Both the position numbers and the translations under genes were made by a program. This document shows, in pieces, positions 1 to 6,025 of a stretch of 10,167 nt of DNA. Within the stretch, counting starts at the first letter, position 1. The number at the start of each line of letters is the position of its first letter. The notes under the pieces were generated by a model. The model was given only the letters and a program-made list of their open reading frames with translations. It searched no databases and had not been told where the DNA came from. The DNA comes from Bacteroidales bacterium UBA1219 (GTDB lineage: Bacteria > Bacteroidota > Bacteroidia > Bacteroidales > P3). The stretch is taken from positions 173-10,339 of the forward strand of contig DBXF01000060.1 of NCBI GenBank assembly GCA_002309295.1, given 5' to 3'.

Positions 1-213
1 CTTAACTCGCCCGGCACCATCGACGCTGACTACCGCGGCGAAATTTGCGTGCTGCTGATTAATTTCTCCACCGAGGATTTCGAAATCACCGACGGCGAAC
101 GCATAGCCCAGATGGTGATTGCCAAACACGAATCGGTGCAGTGGCAGCAATGCGACAGCCTTTCGGATTCCGAACGCGGCACAGGCGGTTTCGGACACAC
201 AGGAACGAAATAG
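1..213 (+). CDS. dut: dUTP diphosphatase (dUTPase), C-terminal part
   Basis: The left edge of the window cuts this gene; the last 70 codons and a TAG stop are present. dUTPase hydrolyses dUTP to dUMP and pyrophosphate in the cytoplasm, which keeps uracil out of DNA and supplies dUMP for thymidylate synthesis. Three of the five conserved motifs of the trimeric family are visible: motif III (GTIDADYRGEI, residues 5-15 of the fragment), motif IV (DGERIAQMVI, about 32-41) and the glycine-rich motif V at the C-terminus (RGTGGFGHTG), which closes over the nucleotide. The fragment ends where family members normally end, so the gene looks intact. A strong hairpin with a T-run follows 25 bp after the stop, so the transcript probably ends there. 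Motifs I and II lie outside the window. Confidence 0.96.
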   Translation, partial: LNSPGTIDADYRGEICVLLINFSTEDFEITDGERIAQMVIAKHESVQWQQCDSLSDSERGTGGFGHTGTK

Positions 214-237
214 TTTGTAATTTGCAATTAAAATGTA

Positions 238-266
238 GGGGCGAAACATTTTTCGCCCCTTTTTTT
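238..266 (+). terminator. Rho-independent terminator after dut
   Basis: A 9-bp perfect stem (GGGGCGAAA at 238-246, TTTCGCCCC at 251-259) with a CATT loop is followed by seven T (260-266). This is a textbook intrinsic terminator placed just downstream of the dut stop. It begins TGTAGGGGCGAAA, which from memory resembles a dispersed palindrome common in Bacteroidota genomes, so it may be a repeat used as a terminator. Confidence 0.85.
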
Positions 267-290
267 GTGCGTACAAATTATGGCGTTGCG

Positions 291-392
291 GGCGGGAACA
301 GGAACATGAACACGAATTGCCATATATTGACCATAAATTAATGGAAATTTCCGGGAATTTTCGTAAAAAAACACGGATATGCGTAATCGATT
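291..392. repeat. Degenerate inverted-repeat intergenic segment
   Basis: This stretch between dut and the lipoprotein gene has no plausible gene. It holds an imperfect inverted repeat: CACGAATT at 311-318 faces AATTTTCGT at 356-364, with a second CACGG at 372-376. The wording resembles the long 'CACGAATT ... ATAAATTAAT ... AATTCGTG' repeats scattered between genes in many Bacteroidota, but this rests on memory and not on a comparison. It could be a decayed mobile palindrome. Confidence 0.4.
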
Positions 393-422
393 TGTAGAGA
401 CACACTGCCGTGCGTCTCTACA
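393..422. repeat. 30-bp palindromic repeat (TGTAGAGAC type)
   Basis: A near-perfect palindrome: TGTAGAGAC (393-401) pairs with GTCTCTACA (414-422) and CAC (403-405) with GTG (410-412), leaving one A-C mismatch and a TGCC loop. No T-run follows, so it is not a canonical terminator. Its ends (TGTAG...CTACA) match the start of the hairpin at 236-266, which suggests two members of one family of dispersed palindromes. Genome-wide copies are expected but cannot be seen here. Confidence 0.7.
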
Positions 423-528
423 GCCCGACGCATTAAAATTACCAAACACGTTTTAAATTGATATTCAATAATATACACATATTGCACACCTGCCATTATT
501 ATTAAACACATAATATTTTCGCACTTTT

Positions 529-560
529 TTTGTCAAATTAGAATAAAATGCGTATTTTTG
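529..560 (+). promoter_or_regulatory. Bacteroides-type promoter for the lipoprotein/Usp unit
   Basis: TTTG at 529-532 (-33 element) and TATTTTTG at 553-560 (-7 element, consensus TAnnTTTG) are separated by 20 bp, matching the consensus for the primary sigma factor of Bacteroidota. Transcription should start near 567, giving a leader of about 27 nt before the ATG at 594. The element also shows that a TTG at 558 cannot be the start codon, because it lies inside the promoter. Confidence 0.85.
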
Positions 561-593
561 CAAAGTGTTTTAACCATTAAAAACATCAAGAAA

Positions 594-1292
594 ATGAAAA
601 GAAGAATCATCCTGCTGAGCCTTGTGGCGGTGCTTTCCACCTTTGCCACATCATGTATAATGTACCAGCCCCAGGCTGTGGACATACCCTTGATAAACCA
701 CCAGAACGACCTTCGTATAGATGGTTCGGTAAACGTTGGTTATCTTGTTGGACTGTTTCCCACCATTAACGTAACCTCATCCTATGGTTTTAATAACTGG
801 GGTGCAGCCCAACTGCATGCCAACTGGGACTTGAGCCGTGGCTACTACCTGCAAGCAGGCGTGGGCGGTTATGTCCCTATAGACAAATTCGTTATCGAAG
901 GTTATCTGGGCTACGGCTACGGTTATAAGTATTACTGCAAGGACGACACCGTGCCCAACCCAAAAGAATTCTTCGGCAATTACCAGCTGCCATACGCACA
1001 ACTGAACTTTGGTTGGGTGGATTTGGCCAAAGGACACATCGACCTTGGCGGTGGAATAAAAACAGGCTACTTCATTCCCGACATCACCGACAGATGGACA
1101 TCACACCCCGAGCAGAAAATCATAACTAAATCCTCTGCCCTTATCGAGCCGCAATTGTTTTTCCGCGTCGGAGGCGAGCATCTGAAATTCGTAATCAGGG
1201 TGAGCATGAGTATATTCCCCGAAGAAGACGACGGCCCGCAGGTGCTGTATGCGCCCTTTGGGGCAAGCGTGGGCCTGAACTACCGTTTCTAA
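594..1292 (+). CDS. Outer-membrane lipoprotein, predicted beta-barrel
   Basis: A 232-residue protein of unrecognised specific family. The start is ATG 594; an in-frame TTG at 558 is rejected because it overlaps the promoter. Residues 1-20 form a lipoprotein signal peptide (MKRR, then a hydrophobic stretch) ending in the lipobox FATSC, with Cys21 as the lipidated residue. The mature part has alternating hydrophobic and polar strands rich in Gly, Tyr and Trp (for example EGYLGYGYGYKYY), and the chain ends in ...GASVGLNYRF. A terminal Phe after an amphipathic strand is typical of BamA-inserted outer-membrane barrels. I infer an outer-membrane location; substrate and role are unknown. The next gene starts 13 bp after the stop, so the two are probably co-transcribed. 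A purely periplasmic lipoprotein is the main alternative. Confidence 0.8.
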   Translation: MKRRIILLSLVAVLSTFATSCIMYQPQAVDIPLINHQNDLRIDGSVNVGYLVGLFPTINVTSSYGFNNWGAAQLHANWDLSRGYYLQAGVGGYVPIDKFVIEGYLGYGYGYKYYCKDDTVPNPKEFFGNYQLPYAQLNFGWVDLAKGHIDLGGGIKTGYFIPDITDRWTSHPEQKIITKSSALIEPQLFFRVGGEHLKFVIRVSMSIFPEEDDGPQVLYAPFGASVGLNYRF

Positions 1293-1305
1293 CCTTAACG
1301 CCCCG

Positions 1306-2142
1306 ATGGCCGAAAAAAAAGACCAATACATCGTTGCGTACATTGCCGACTACGACAACACCGAGACAGTGCTGTCGTATAGCGTCATGCTGTCGCGATA
1401 CCTGCGCAAAGGCATCATTCTCTTGCGTGTGTGCGACCCTAAATACACCACCGAGACAACCGATGAGGCCGAGGAAAAAATCAAAGCCCTGCGGCAACGT
1501 CTGCCCGACAACGTCTTTTCCACATACATAGTGCTGAAAGGCAAGACCGCCGACGTTATCGAGCTTCTGCCCAAGGCTTTCAACGCCGTGGCCATTGCCG
1601 GCGCTGTGGACAAGAGCGACAAAAAATCGCCCTGCCATCCCAAAAACCTGCTCCGCGATTTTGCCAAATGCAAGGTGGCGTACCTGCTGGCGCAGGAGCC
1701 GCCCAAGGACTACCCCTCCGTCGTGGGCAAGGTGGCTTTCAGCCTCGATTTCAAGAAAGAAAGCAAGGACAAACTGATTTGGGCGAGCTATTTCCCGCGT
1801 TTCTTCGGCAGTAAGCTATACGTGCTTTCGTACAACTACACCGACGAGTTTCTGCGCAACAAATGGTACAGCAACGTCAAGTTTATGGACAAGATGTACG
1901 CCAACCTCGGTGTCTCCTACGAAAAAGCCGACCTCGGCAAGCCGAAGTCTTTTATCGACGTGGTGGCCCTCGACGTAGCAAAACAGCTGAACATCGGCCT
2001 TATGATATGCACCACAACTGCCGAAAAGGACGTGTTCGAATACTTTATAGGAGTGCAGGAGCAACGCACCATCGCCAACGAATACAAAATCCCCATCCTT
2101 TTCATCAACCCCCGCGACGATTTGTATGTGCTGTGCGACTAG
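1306..2142 (+). CDS. Universal stress protein-like, two tandem Usp domains
   Basis: A 278-residue soluble protein with no signal peptide, starting 13 bp after the preceding lipoprotein gene. Two alpha/beta halves are visible. The N-terminal half (about 7-130) has a beta strand IVAYIADY, a helix, IILLRVCDP, and a later strand AVAIAGAV. The C-terminal half (about 138-272) has KVAFSLDF, KLYVLSYNY, and NIGLMICTTT, ending in IPILFINPRDD, which fits the last strand of UspA folds. Tandem-Usp proteins of about 280 residues are common in Bacteroidota. The ATP-binding signature of many Usps (GxxG, nine residues, G[ST]) is not recognisable in either half, so this is likely a non-ATP-binding, regulatory or degenerate member. 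Pairing with an outer-membrane lipoprotein is unusual for a Usp. The family call rests on fold pattern rather than a decisive motif. Confidence 0.65.
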   Translation: MAEKKDQYIVAYIADYDNTETVLSYSVMLSRYLRKGIILLRVCDPKYTTETTDEAEEKIKALRQRLPDNVFSTYIVLKGKTADVIELLPKAFNAVAIAGAVDKSDKKSPCHPKNLLRDFAKCKVAYLLAQEPPKDYPSVVGKVAFSLDFKKESKDKLIWASYFPRFFGSKLYVLSYNYTDEFLRNKWYSNVKFMDKMYANLGVSYEKADLGKPKSFIDVVALDVAKQLNIGLMICTTTAEKDVFEYFIGVQEQRTIANEYKIPILFINPRDDLYVLCD

Positions 2143-2180
2143 TTAGTTCGGAACTCGGAATTAGGATTTCGGAATTGTCC
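2143..2180 (+). repeat. Post-stop short-repeat tail of the Usp-like gene
   Basis: Directly after the TAG stop the unit TCGGAA recurs (TTCGGAAC, TCGGAATTAG, TTTCGGAATTG). Very similar wording (AATTCGGAATTCG on the coding strand) follows the AraC gene at 5983-6008. No protein or stable hairpin is evident. Confidence 0.5.
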
Positions 2181-2219
2181 TTTTCGCTTCGCTCAAGAGA
2201 TCTTGTTGATTTTTTTCCT

Positions 2220-2280
2220 TTTCGCCTACGGCGAAAGAAATCAATGAAATCTTGTAAATTTTGTTTCGCCTACGGCGAAA
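2220..2280. repeat. Two copies of a 17-bp palindrome (TTTCGCC-TAC-GGCGAAA)
   Basis: Identical palindromes lie at 2220-2236 and 2264-2280, 44 bp apart start to start, each with 7-bp arms and a TAC centre. A degenerate half (TTTTCGCTTCGC) precedes them near 2181-2192. Related flanks (ATCTTGTTGATTTT and ATCTTGTAAATTTT) recur between copies, suggesting duplication of a longer unit. No T-run follows on either strand, so they do not look like intrinsic terminators. They may be members of a dispersed palindromic repeat family. Confidence 0.7.
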
Positions 2281-2307
2281 GTTATTAAGTAACAAAATAA
2301 TCATAAA

Positions 2308-2344
2308 ACAACAAACCAATGAACAATGTTCATTGGTTTGTTGT
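2308..2344 (-). terminator. Perfect 18-bp-arm palindrome, probable murB terminator
   Basis: Arms 2308-2325 (ACAACAAACCAATGAACA) and 2327-2344 are perfect reverse complements around one central A. Read on the minus strand, the hairpin is followed by TTTTATGATTATTTTG, a fair T-rich tail, and it lies 25 bp beyond the murB stop. It therefore suits termination of the leftward GH25-sirtuin-murB transcripts, and it may also stop the rightward Usp transcript, though no T-run follows on that side. The centre is asymmetric by one base, so a protein-binding palindrome is less likely. Confidence 0.75.
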
Positions 2345-2352
2345 CAATTACT

Positions 2353-2381
2353 AATTACTCATTACAAATTACTCATTACAA
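2353..2381 (-). repeat. 14-bp tandem repeat overlapping the murB stop codon
   Basis: AATTACTCATTACA occurs twice head to tail (2353-2366 and 2367-2380), preceded by a partial copy. On the murB coding strand the unit reads TGTAATGAGTAATT. The murB stop TAA (2369-2371) and its last three codons (Cys-Asn-Glu) lie inside the right-hand copy. Confidence 0.8.
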
Positions 2382-3388
2382 ACTATTATCGCTTCTGGTT
2401 GGAGTCGTACGCCAAACATGGCTTCTACGTCGGCGATGACGGCGTTGGCCAAACGTACCACGTCGTTTCCGTCGCAGTCGCCACAGTTTACCAGCACCAA
2501 CGCCTGTTTTGGGTACACCCCTGCCCTGCCCAAGGTGCGGCCTTTCCATCCGCTTTTTTCTATCAGCCATCCGGCAGCCAGTTTGTATCCGTCGCCGGAG
2601 GGATAAGCCACCATGTCGGGGAAACGTTCTTTCAAACCTTCATAATGTGTGGCCGTTACCACGGGATTTTTGAAAAAACTGCCCACGCTGCCCTGCACTT
2701 CGGGCTTGGGAAGCTTGCTCCAACGGATGTCGGCGATACACTGCGCCAGCTGCTTGGGCGTGGGGTTGGCAATGGCGTTGGCACTTAGGTAGTCGGTGAT
2801 GGCCTTGTACGACAAGCGCAGATGCGGAGTTTTGCTCAAACGGAACGAAACGGCGGTTATAACGCACTGCGTCTCAGAGTGTTTAAAAACGCTGTCGCGG
2901 TAACCGAAACGGCAGTCGGCGTTGGAGAGATGACGTTTCTCGCCTGTAACAATGTCTACTGCCTCTACATCGACGATAAAGTCCTTGGCCTCAACACCAT
3001 ACGCTCCGACATTCTGCACTGCAGCCGCTCCTATGCTGCTTGGAATCGCCACAAGGTTTTCCAACCCAAACCACTGGTTGTCAAGACAATGCCAAACAAA
3101 ATCGTCCCACACCTCTCCGGCCTCGGCACGGACGGTAACGCTGTCGGAATCCTCGTCAACAACGGAAATGCCTTTGTTGGCCATGTGGACCACAGTGCCG
3201 TGGAAATCGCCGACAAAGACTATATTGTTGCCCCCGCCAAGAAAGAGCGTCTTGCGGTTCTCAAAAAAGTGGTCCTCAACAAGTTGCGCGACTTCCTCAG
3301 AATGTTCAATTTTCACAAACTCGTCGGCCAACGCATTGATACCAAAAGAGTTGTATCCGAGCAGCGACTGGTTTTTCGTTATTTTCAT
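2369..3388 (-). CDS. murB: UDP-N-acetylenolpyruvoylglucosamine reductase MurB (type I)
   Basis: A 339-residue cytoplasmic FAD flavoenzyme that reduces UDP-N-acetylenolpyruvoylglucosamine to UDP-N-acetylmuramate with NADPH, the second committed step of peptidoglycan precursor synthesis. The length and motifs match the E. coli (type I) form. FAD-binding GGGNN is at 51-55 and IPSSIGAAAVQNVGAYG at 115-131, where many family members have GIPG or SGIPG at the start. YRDS is at 163-166, with Arg164 in the substrate site. GSVGSFFKNP is at 233-242, with Ser237 as the proton donor, and KLAAGWLI is at 269-276. Glu332 in the C-terminal QPE corresponds to the catalytic glutamate. The ATG at 3388 lies 11 bp after the sirtuin stop, so the two genes are very likely co-transcribed. 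The last residues (CNE) are encoded by an intergenic-type repeat. Confidence 0.97.
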   Translation of the reverse strand: MKITKNQSLLGYNSFGINALADEFVKIEHSEEVAQLVEDHFFENRKTLFLGGGNNIVFVGDFHGTVVHMANKGISVVDEDSDSVTVRAEAGEVWDDFVWHCLDNQWFGLENLVAIPSSIGAAAVQNVGAYGVEAKDFIVDVEAVDIVTGEKRHLSNADCRFGYRDSVFKHSETQCVITAVSFRLSKTPHLRLSYKAITDYLSANAIANPTPKQLAQCIADIRWSKLPKPEVQGSVGSFFKNPVVTATHYEGLKERFPDMVAYPSGDGYKLAAGWLIEKSGWKGRTLGRAGVYPKQALVLVNCGDCDGNDVVRLANAVIADVEAMFGVRLQPEAIIVCNE

Positions 3389-3399
3389 TTTGCAGTGAT

Positions 3400-4080
3400 T
3401 TACAGCGACATCAGTTCGTCGACCACTTTTTTCACGCCAGTGCCTGCCTTTTCGGTGTATATCTTTATGTTGCGACTCACACTAACCTCTTTTGGGTCAA
3501 CTAGATAGCAAGGCGACGACTTCGGTACGAAGTTGATGAGTCCTGCGGCGGGATACACCACAAGCGAGGTCCCCACGATAATGAAATAATCGGCCTGTGA
3601 ACAGAGTTCCATAGCGGGGTCCATCATCGGCACGGGCTCGTTGAAAAAGACGATGAAAGGCCGCATCATGCCGCCGTCGGGAGCGGTGATGCCATAGGGC
3701 AGCGTGTCGCCGTCTATGGGGTAAGGCACGTTAAGGTTGCGGTCACTGCAGCATTTGGTAACGTCGCCGTGCAGGTGGATAACGTTGGACGAGCCGGCAC
3801 GTTCGTGCAGGTTGTCGATGTTCTGGGTTATGATATGCACGTCGTATTTCTCCTCCAAGCGCACAAGCTGCTTGTGAGCCTCGTTGGGTTGCGCTTTGAT
3901 GACATCCTTGCGGCGGGCGTTGTAAAAATCGAGCACCAGCTTGGGGTTGCGTTCCCACGCCTCGTGGGTGGCCACATCCTCCACACGGTATTGTTCCCAA
4001 AGTCCGTCGCTGTCGCGGAATGTGCTTATTCCACTTTCGGCACTAATGCCCGCACCTGTCAAAACTACTACTTTTTTCAT
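3400..4080 (-). CDS. cobB: NAD-dependent protein deacylase, sirtuin class III (CobB-like)
   Basis: A 226-residue cytoplasmic sirtuin that removes acyl groups from lysines while consuming NAD. The NAD-binding motifs GAGISAESGI (9-18) and FRD (21-23), TQNIDNLHERAG (85-96), the catalytic His104 in HLHGD and GTSL (170-173) are all present. Tyr53 and Arg56 form the YxxR motif (FYNAR) that binds the carboxylate of succinyl- or malonyl-lysine in class III sirtuins, so desuccinylation or demalonylation is plausible. Where most sirtuins have two Cys-x-x-Cys pairs for zinc, this one has only adjacent Cys110-Cys111 and no second pair before PFIVFF (141-146); the zinc site seems lost or replaced. This is consistent with some other Bacteroidota homologues as I recall them. 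It is followed at 11 bp by murB and preceded at 56 bp by the GH25 gene, with no clear promoter of its own. Confidence 0.94.
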   Translation of the reverse strand: MKKVVVLTGAGISAESGISTFRDSDGLWEQYRVEDVATHEAWERNPKLVLDFYNARRKDVIKAQPNEAHKQLVRLEEKYDVHIITQNIDNLHERAGSSNVIHLHGDVTKCCSDRNLNVPYPIDGDTLPYGITAPDGGMMRPFIVFFNEPVPMMDPAMELCSQADYFIIVGTSLVVYPAAGLINFVPKSSPCYLVDPKEVSVSRNIKIYTEKAGTGVKKVVDELMSL

Positions 4081-4118
4081 TGCTTTATATTATTTTGTGA
4101 TTTCAGTATCTAATAACC

Positions 4119-4136
4119 AACTCTTAACTCTTAATT
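4119..4136 (-). repeat. 7-bp repeat (TTAAGAG) directly after the GH25 stop
   Basis: CTCTTAA occurs twice on the plus strand (4121-4127, 4128-4134), reading TTAAGAG on the coding strand of the GH25 gene, starting two bases after its TAG stop. The same 7-mer occurs three times at the end of the AraC gene 1.9 kb away. Confidence 0.7.
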
Positions 4137-5411
4137 CTAAATTGAGAGAAGCGCTTTCCATGTGTTGCCTTTGGCGGTGATTTCACCGTCGCAGACAAGT
4201 TTGTTGTCTTTCTGGTACTTACGCACTGCCTTGTCGAAATTGTTGCCTGCCACGCCGTCGGCTTTTCCGCAGTCGTAGCCGAGATGGTTAAGCAGTTCCT
4301 GAAGAGGTTTCACCACTGCAGAACGGTTGTTTTTGGTCTTGGAAACGGTGATGGTTTTGGCAAGGATTTTCTTAGTGTCGACATTTGTGCCAGTCACTCC
4401 GAGTGCATTTTGTATGTTTCTGATACAAAGATCCCTATCTGTTTGGTCTGTATTTTCCTCGGGCTCATCGTGTTTCATTCCGAGAAGCACTCTCCAAGTC
4501 TGGCCTTTGGCGGCGATAAGTCCGTCGGCGGCGAGGCCTTGCTTGGTCTGATATTCGCAAACAGCGTTGTGGAACGCTTTACCGGCAACGCCGTCGGCCA
4601 CTCCGCAGTCGCAGCCCTGACTGTTAAGATAGCGTTGCAGATGTTTCACCGCAGCCGAACGGTTATTTGTTGTCGACGAAACGGTGATGGTGGCATCGAG
4701 CAACGCAGTGTCGGCCTTACCAGTAAGTGGCAGGTTGAAAGCGCGTTGCAATCCAAGGACGAAATCCGACAAAGAATAATTCTCTATTGACAAAAGACTG
4801 TTCCACCACATTTCTGGTTCGCAGTATGTAACGTCCATGTCCACATTGCCTTTTATGCCGTCCACTTTGCCGTGACCGCTGTACTGCCATATCATAACGC
4901 CGTCGAGGTGTTTTGTCGAAAGCGATTCGTGGTAGTAGCCGTCGCTGGCGTAGCGGGCTATCCAAATGGGATATTTTTGTATTAGGTAGTTCGTGTCCAG
5001 CACCGATTTGTACCAAGCATAGCCAGTGTAAACACCCACTTTAAAACCTTCTTTCTGCAGTATTTCGGCTTCGGTGTCGATGATTTTGTTGAGCATGGCC
5101 TTGCCGACGTTTTTCAGCGAAGTGGCTTCCACATCGAGCCACACGCCGAGGGGGAGTTGTTTGTCTTTAAGACATTTGACAGCAAACTGAGCTTCTTTTT
5201 CGGCTGCGGCCACAGTGGTGGCACGGTTGAAAATATAACAGCCCACACCTTTGAACAAATCTTTGGAGTCGGTGTAGTTGCGCTCGAAAGTGGAGTCCTT
5301 GCCGGTGTTTTCGGAACACTTCAAAATAAGATACTCAATGCCTTCGGCGGCCACTTTTTTGAAATCCACCTTGCCTTGATAATGGCTGATGTCGATACAA
5401 TTTGCTCTCAT
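4137..5411 (-). CDS. GH25 muramidase (lysozyme) with two C-terminal wall-binding-like domains
   Basis: A 424-residue N-acetylmuramidase predicted to cut the MurNAc-GlcNAc bond of peptidoglycan. The GH25 domain (about 4-205) shows the N-terminal CIDISHYQG with Asp7, the acidic pair in GVWLDVEAT (Asp93, Glu95), IWIARY, and the closing block VMIWQYSG followed by VDMDV. Two homologous repeats follow (about 214-312 and 327-424). They share NNRSAxVKxLQ, a Gly/Cys-Asp-Cys-Gly-x-Ala-Asp-Gly-Val-Ala-Gly core and DGxIxAKGxTW, consistent with peptidoglycan-binding modules. They are joined by an acidic linker (DEPEENTDQTD). The ATG at 5411 is chosen over TTG at 5417. The catalytic fold begins at residue 4, leaving no room for a signal peptide, so the protein resembles a phage endolysin needing a separate release route. 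A good promoter lies upstream and a small two-span membrane protein gene is divergent to it. Confidence 0.92.
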   Translation of the reverse strand: MRANCIDISHYQGKVDFKKVAAEGIEYLILKCSENTGKDSTFERNYTDSKDLFKGVGCYIFNRATTVAAAEKEAQFAVKCLKDKQLPLGVWLDVEATSLKNVGKAMLNKIIDTEAEILQKEGFKVGVYTGYAWYKSVLDTNYLIQKYPIWIARYASDGYYHESLSTKHLDGVMIWQYSGHGKVDGIKGNVDMDVTYCEPEMWWNSLLSIENYSLSDFVLGLQRAFNLPLTGKADTALLDATITVSSTTNNRSAAVKHLQRYLNSQGCDCGVADGVAGKAFHNAVCEYQTKQGLAADGLIAAKGQTWRVLLGMKHDEPEENTDQTDRDLCIRNIQNALGVTGTNVDTKKILAKTITVSKTKNNRSAVVKPLQELLNHLGYDCGKADGVAGNNFDKAVRKYQKDNKLVCDGEITAKGNTWKALLSI

Positions 5412-5511
5412 AAACAACTGATATTTAATAAATTTCGTTTTAAATTAAAACATTCCAACACTAAACCAACCACCATATTAAACTGGTTTTGCATTGGTTG
5501 TTTCCAAAATG

Positions 5512-5543
5512 CAAAGTTACTGATTTTTTTGCAAAAATGCAAA
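5512..5543 (-). promoter_or_regulatory. Bacteroides-type promoter for the GH25 gene
   Basis: On the minus strand, TTTG (plus-strand CAAA 5540-5543) and TAACTTTG (plus-strand CAAAGTTA 5512-5519) are separated by exactly 20 bp, matching TTTG/TAnnTTTG. Transcription would start near 5505 and leave a leader of roughly 95 nt before the ATG at 5411. No riboswitch-like fold was recognised in that leader. Confidence 0.8.
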
Positions 5544-5629
5544 ACGCCGGTCGTTTTTTTACCACCAATAAAATAAATGTCGGTATATCACATAGCAGTC
5601 TCAGTTTTTGAACCGCTTACAAAAAAAAT

Positions 5630-5660
5630 TTTGTCGTTTGAAATTCTTGTCGTATCTTTG
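5630..5660 (+). promoter_or_regulatory. Bacteroides-type promoter for the small membrane protein gene
   Basis: TTTG at 5630-5633 and TATCTTTG at 5653-5660 are 19 bp apart, within the accepted spacing for the Bacteroidota consensus. Expected start is near 5667, about 40 nt before the ATG at 5707. It lies back to back with the GH25 promoter, with about 85 bp between the two -33 elements. Confidence 0.8.
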
Positions 5661-5706
5661 CAAAACAATAGTTGCAACAAATATTTCGTAGGAAAAACAA
5701 AAATAT

Positions 5707-5922
5707 ATGCAAGGCTTTGATTTTACAGGATTGATTATCAGTATTATAGTGGTGGGCGTAGTGCTTTTGGCAGCCTACTTTTTCAAAAAACGTTCTTCGG
5801 AACACGTCAAAGACGGAGATACCTCCCAAAACAAAGGCTGCAGCATAGCCTTTTACATTTTCCTTGCATTATTGCTCGTAGGCCTCATTGTTGCATATAT
5901 CTTCTACCGCTGGCATTCGTGA
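5707..5922 (+). CDS. Small two-span inner-membrane protein, unknown function
   Basis: A 71-residue protein of unrecognised family. Residues 8-26 (LIISIIVVGVVLLAAYF) and 46-67 (a run of Ile, Phe, Leu and Val) are strong membrane segments joined by a charged loop (27-44) holding KKR and several acidic residues. The positive-inside rule puts that loop in the cytoplasm with both ends outside. It has its own well-formed promoter, which supports expression. The size and two-span hairpin are compatible with a class II holin, and the divergent neighbour is a leaderless muramidase, but no holin-specific motif is visible, so this is only a suggestion. Many unrelated small membrane proteins look the same. 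An 8-bp tandem repeat begins four bases after the stop. Confidence 0.8.
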   Translation: MQGFDFTGLIISIIVVGVVLLAAYFFKKRSSEHVKDGDTSQNKGCSIAFYIFLALLLVGLIVAYIFYRWHS

Positions 5923-5925
5923 AAG

Positions 5926-5955
5926 GTGAAGATGTGAAGATGTGAAGATGTGAAG
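5926..5955 (+). repeat. 8-bp tandem repeat (GTGAAGAT) after the small membrane protein gene
   Basis: GTGAAGAT is repeated three times (5926-5949) plus a partial GTGAAG (5950-5955), beginning four bases after the TGA stop. It contains no C and carries TGA once per unit, so a ribosome in any frame meets a stop within 24 bp. Copy number is likely to vary between strains. Confidence 0.9.
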
Positions 5956-5982
5956 GCGTTCAACTGCAAACTACACACTACC

Positions 5983-6025
5983 AACCAATTACGAATTCCG
6001 AATTCTCTTAACTCTTAACTCTTAG
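5983..6025 (-). repeat. 7-bp tandem repeat (TTAAGAG) and tail at the AraC gene end
   Basis: On the plus strand CTCTTAA occurs at 6005-6011 and 6012-6018, then CTCTTAG at 6019-6025. This covers the TAA stop (6008-6010) and the last codons of the AraC gene. Beyond the stop lies AATTCGGAATTCGTAATTGG on the coding strand, similar to the tail of the Usp-like gene. Confidence 0.85.

Noticed and set aside
558..593. TTG-initiated extension of the outer-membrane lipoprotein
   Set aside because: It overlaps the -7 promoter element and would put 12 polar residues ahead of a normal lipoprotein signal peptide; ATG 594 fits better.
5412..5417. TTG start two codons upstream of the GH25 ATG
   Set aside because: ATG 5411 lies directly before the catalytic domain and an extra Met-Phe adds nothing.
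5926..6025. CRISPR array
   Set aside because: Units are 7-8 bp in direct tandem with no spacers.
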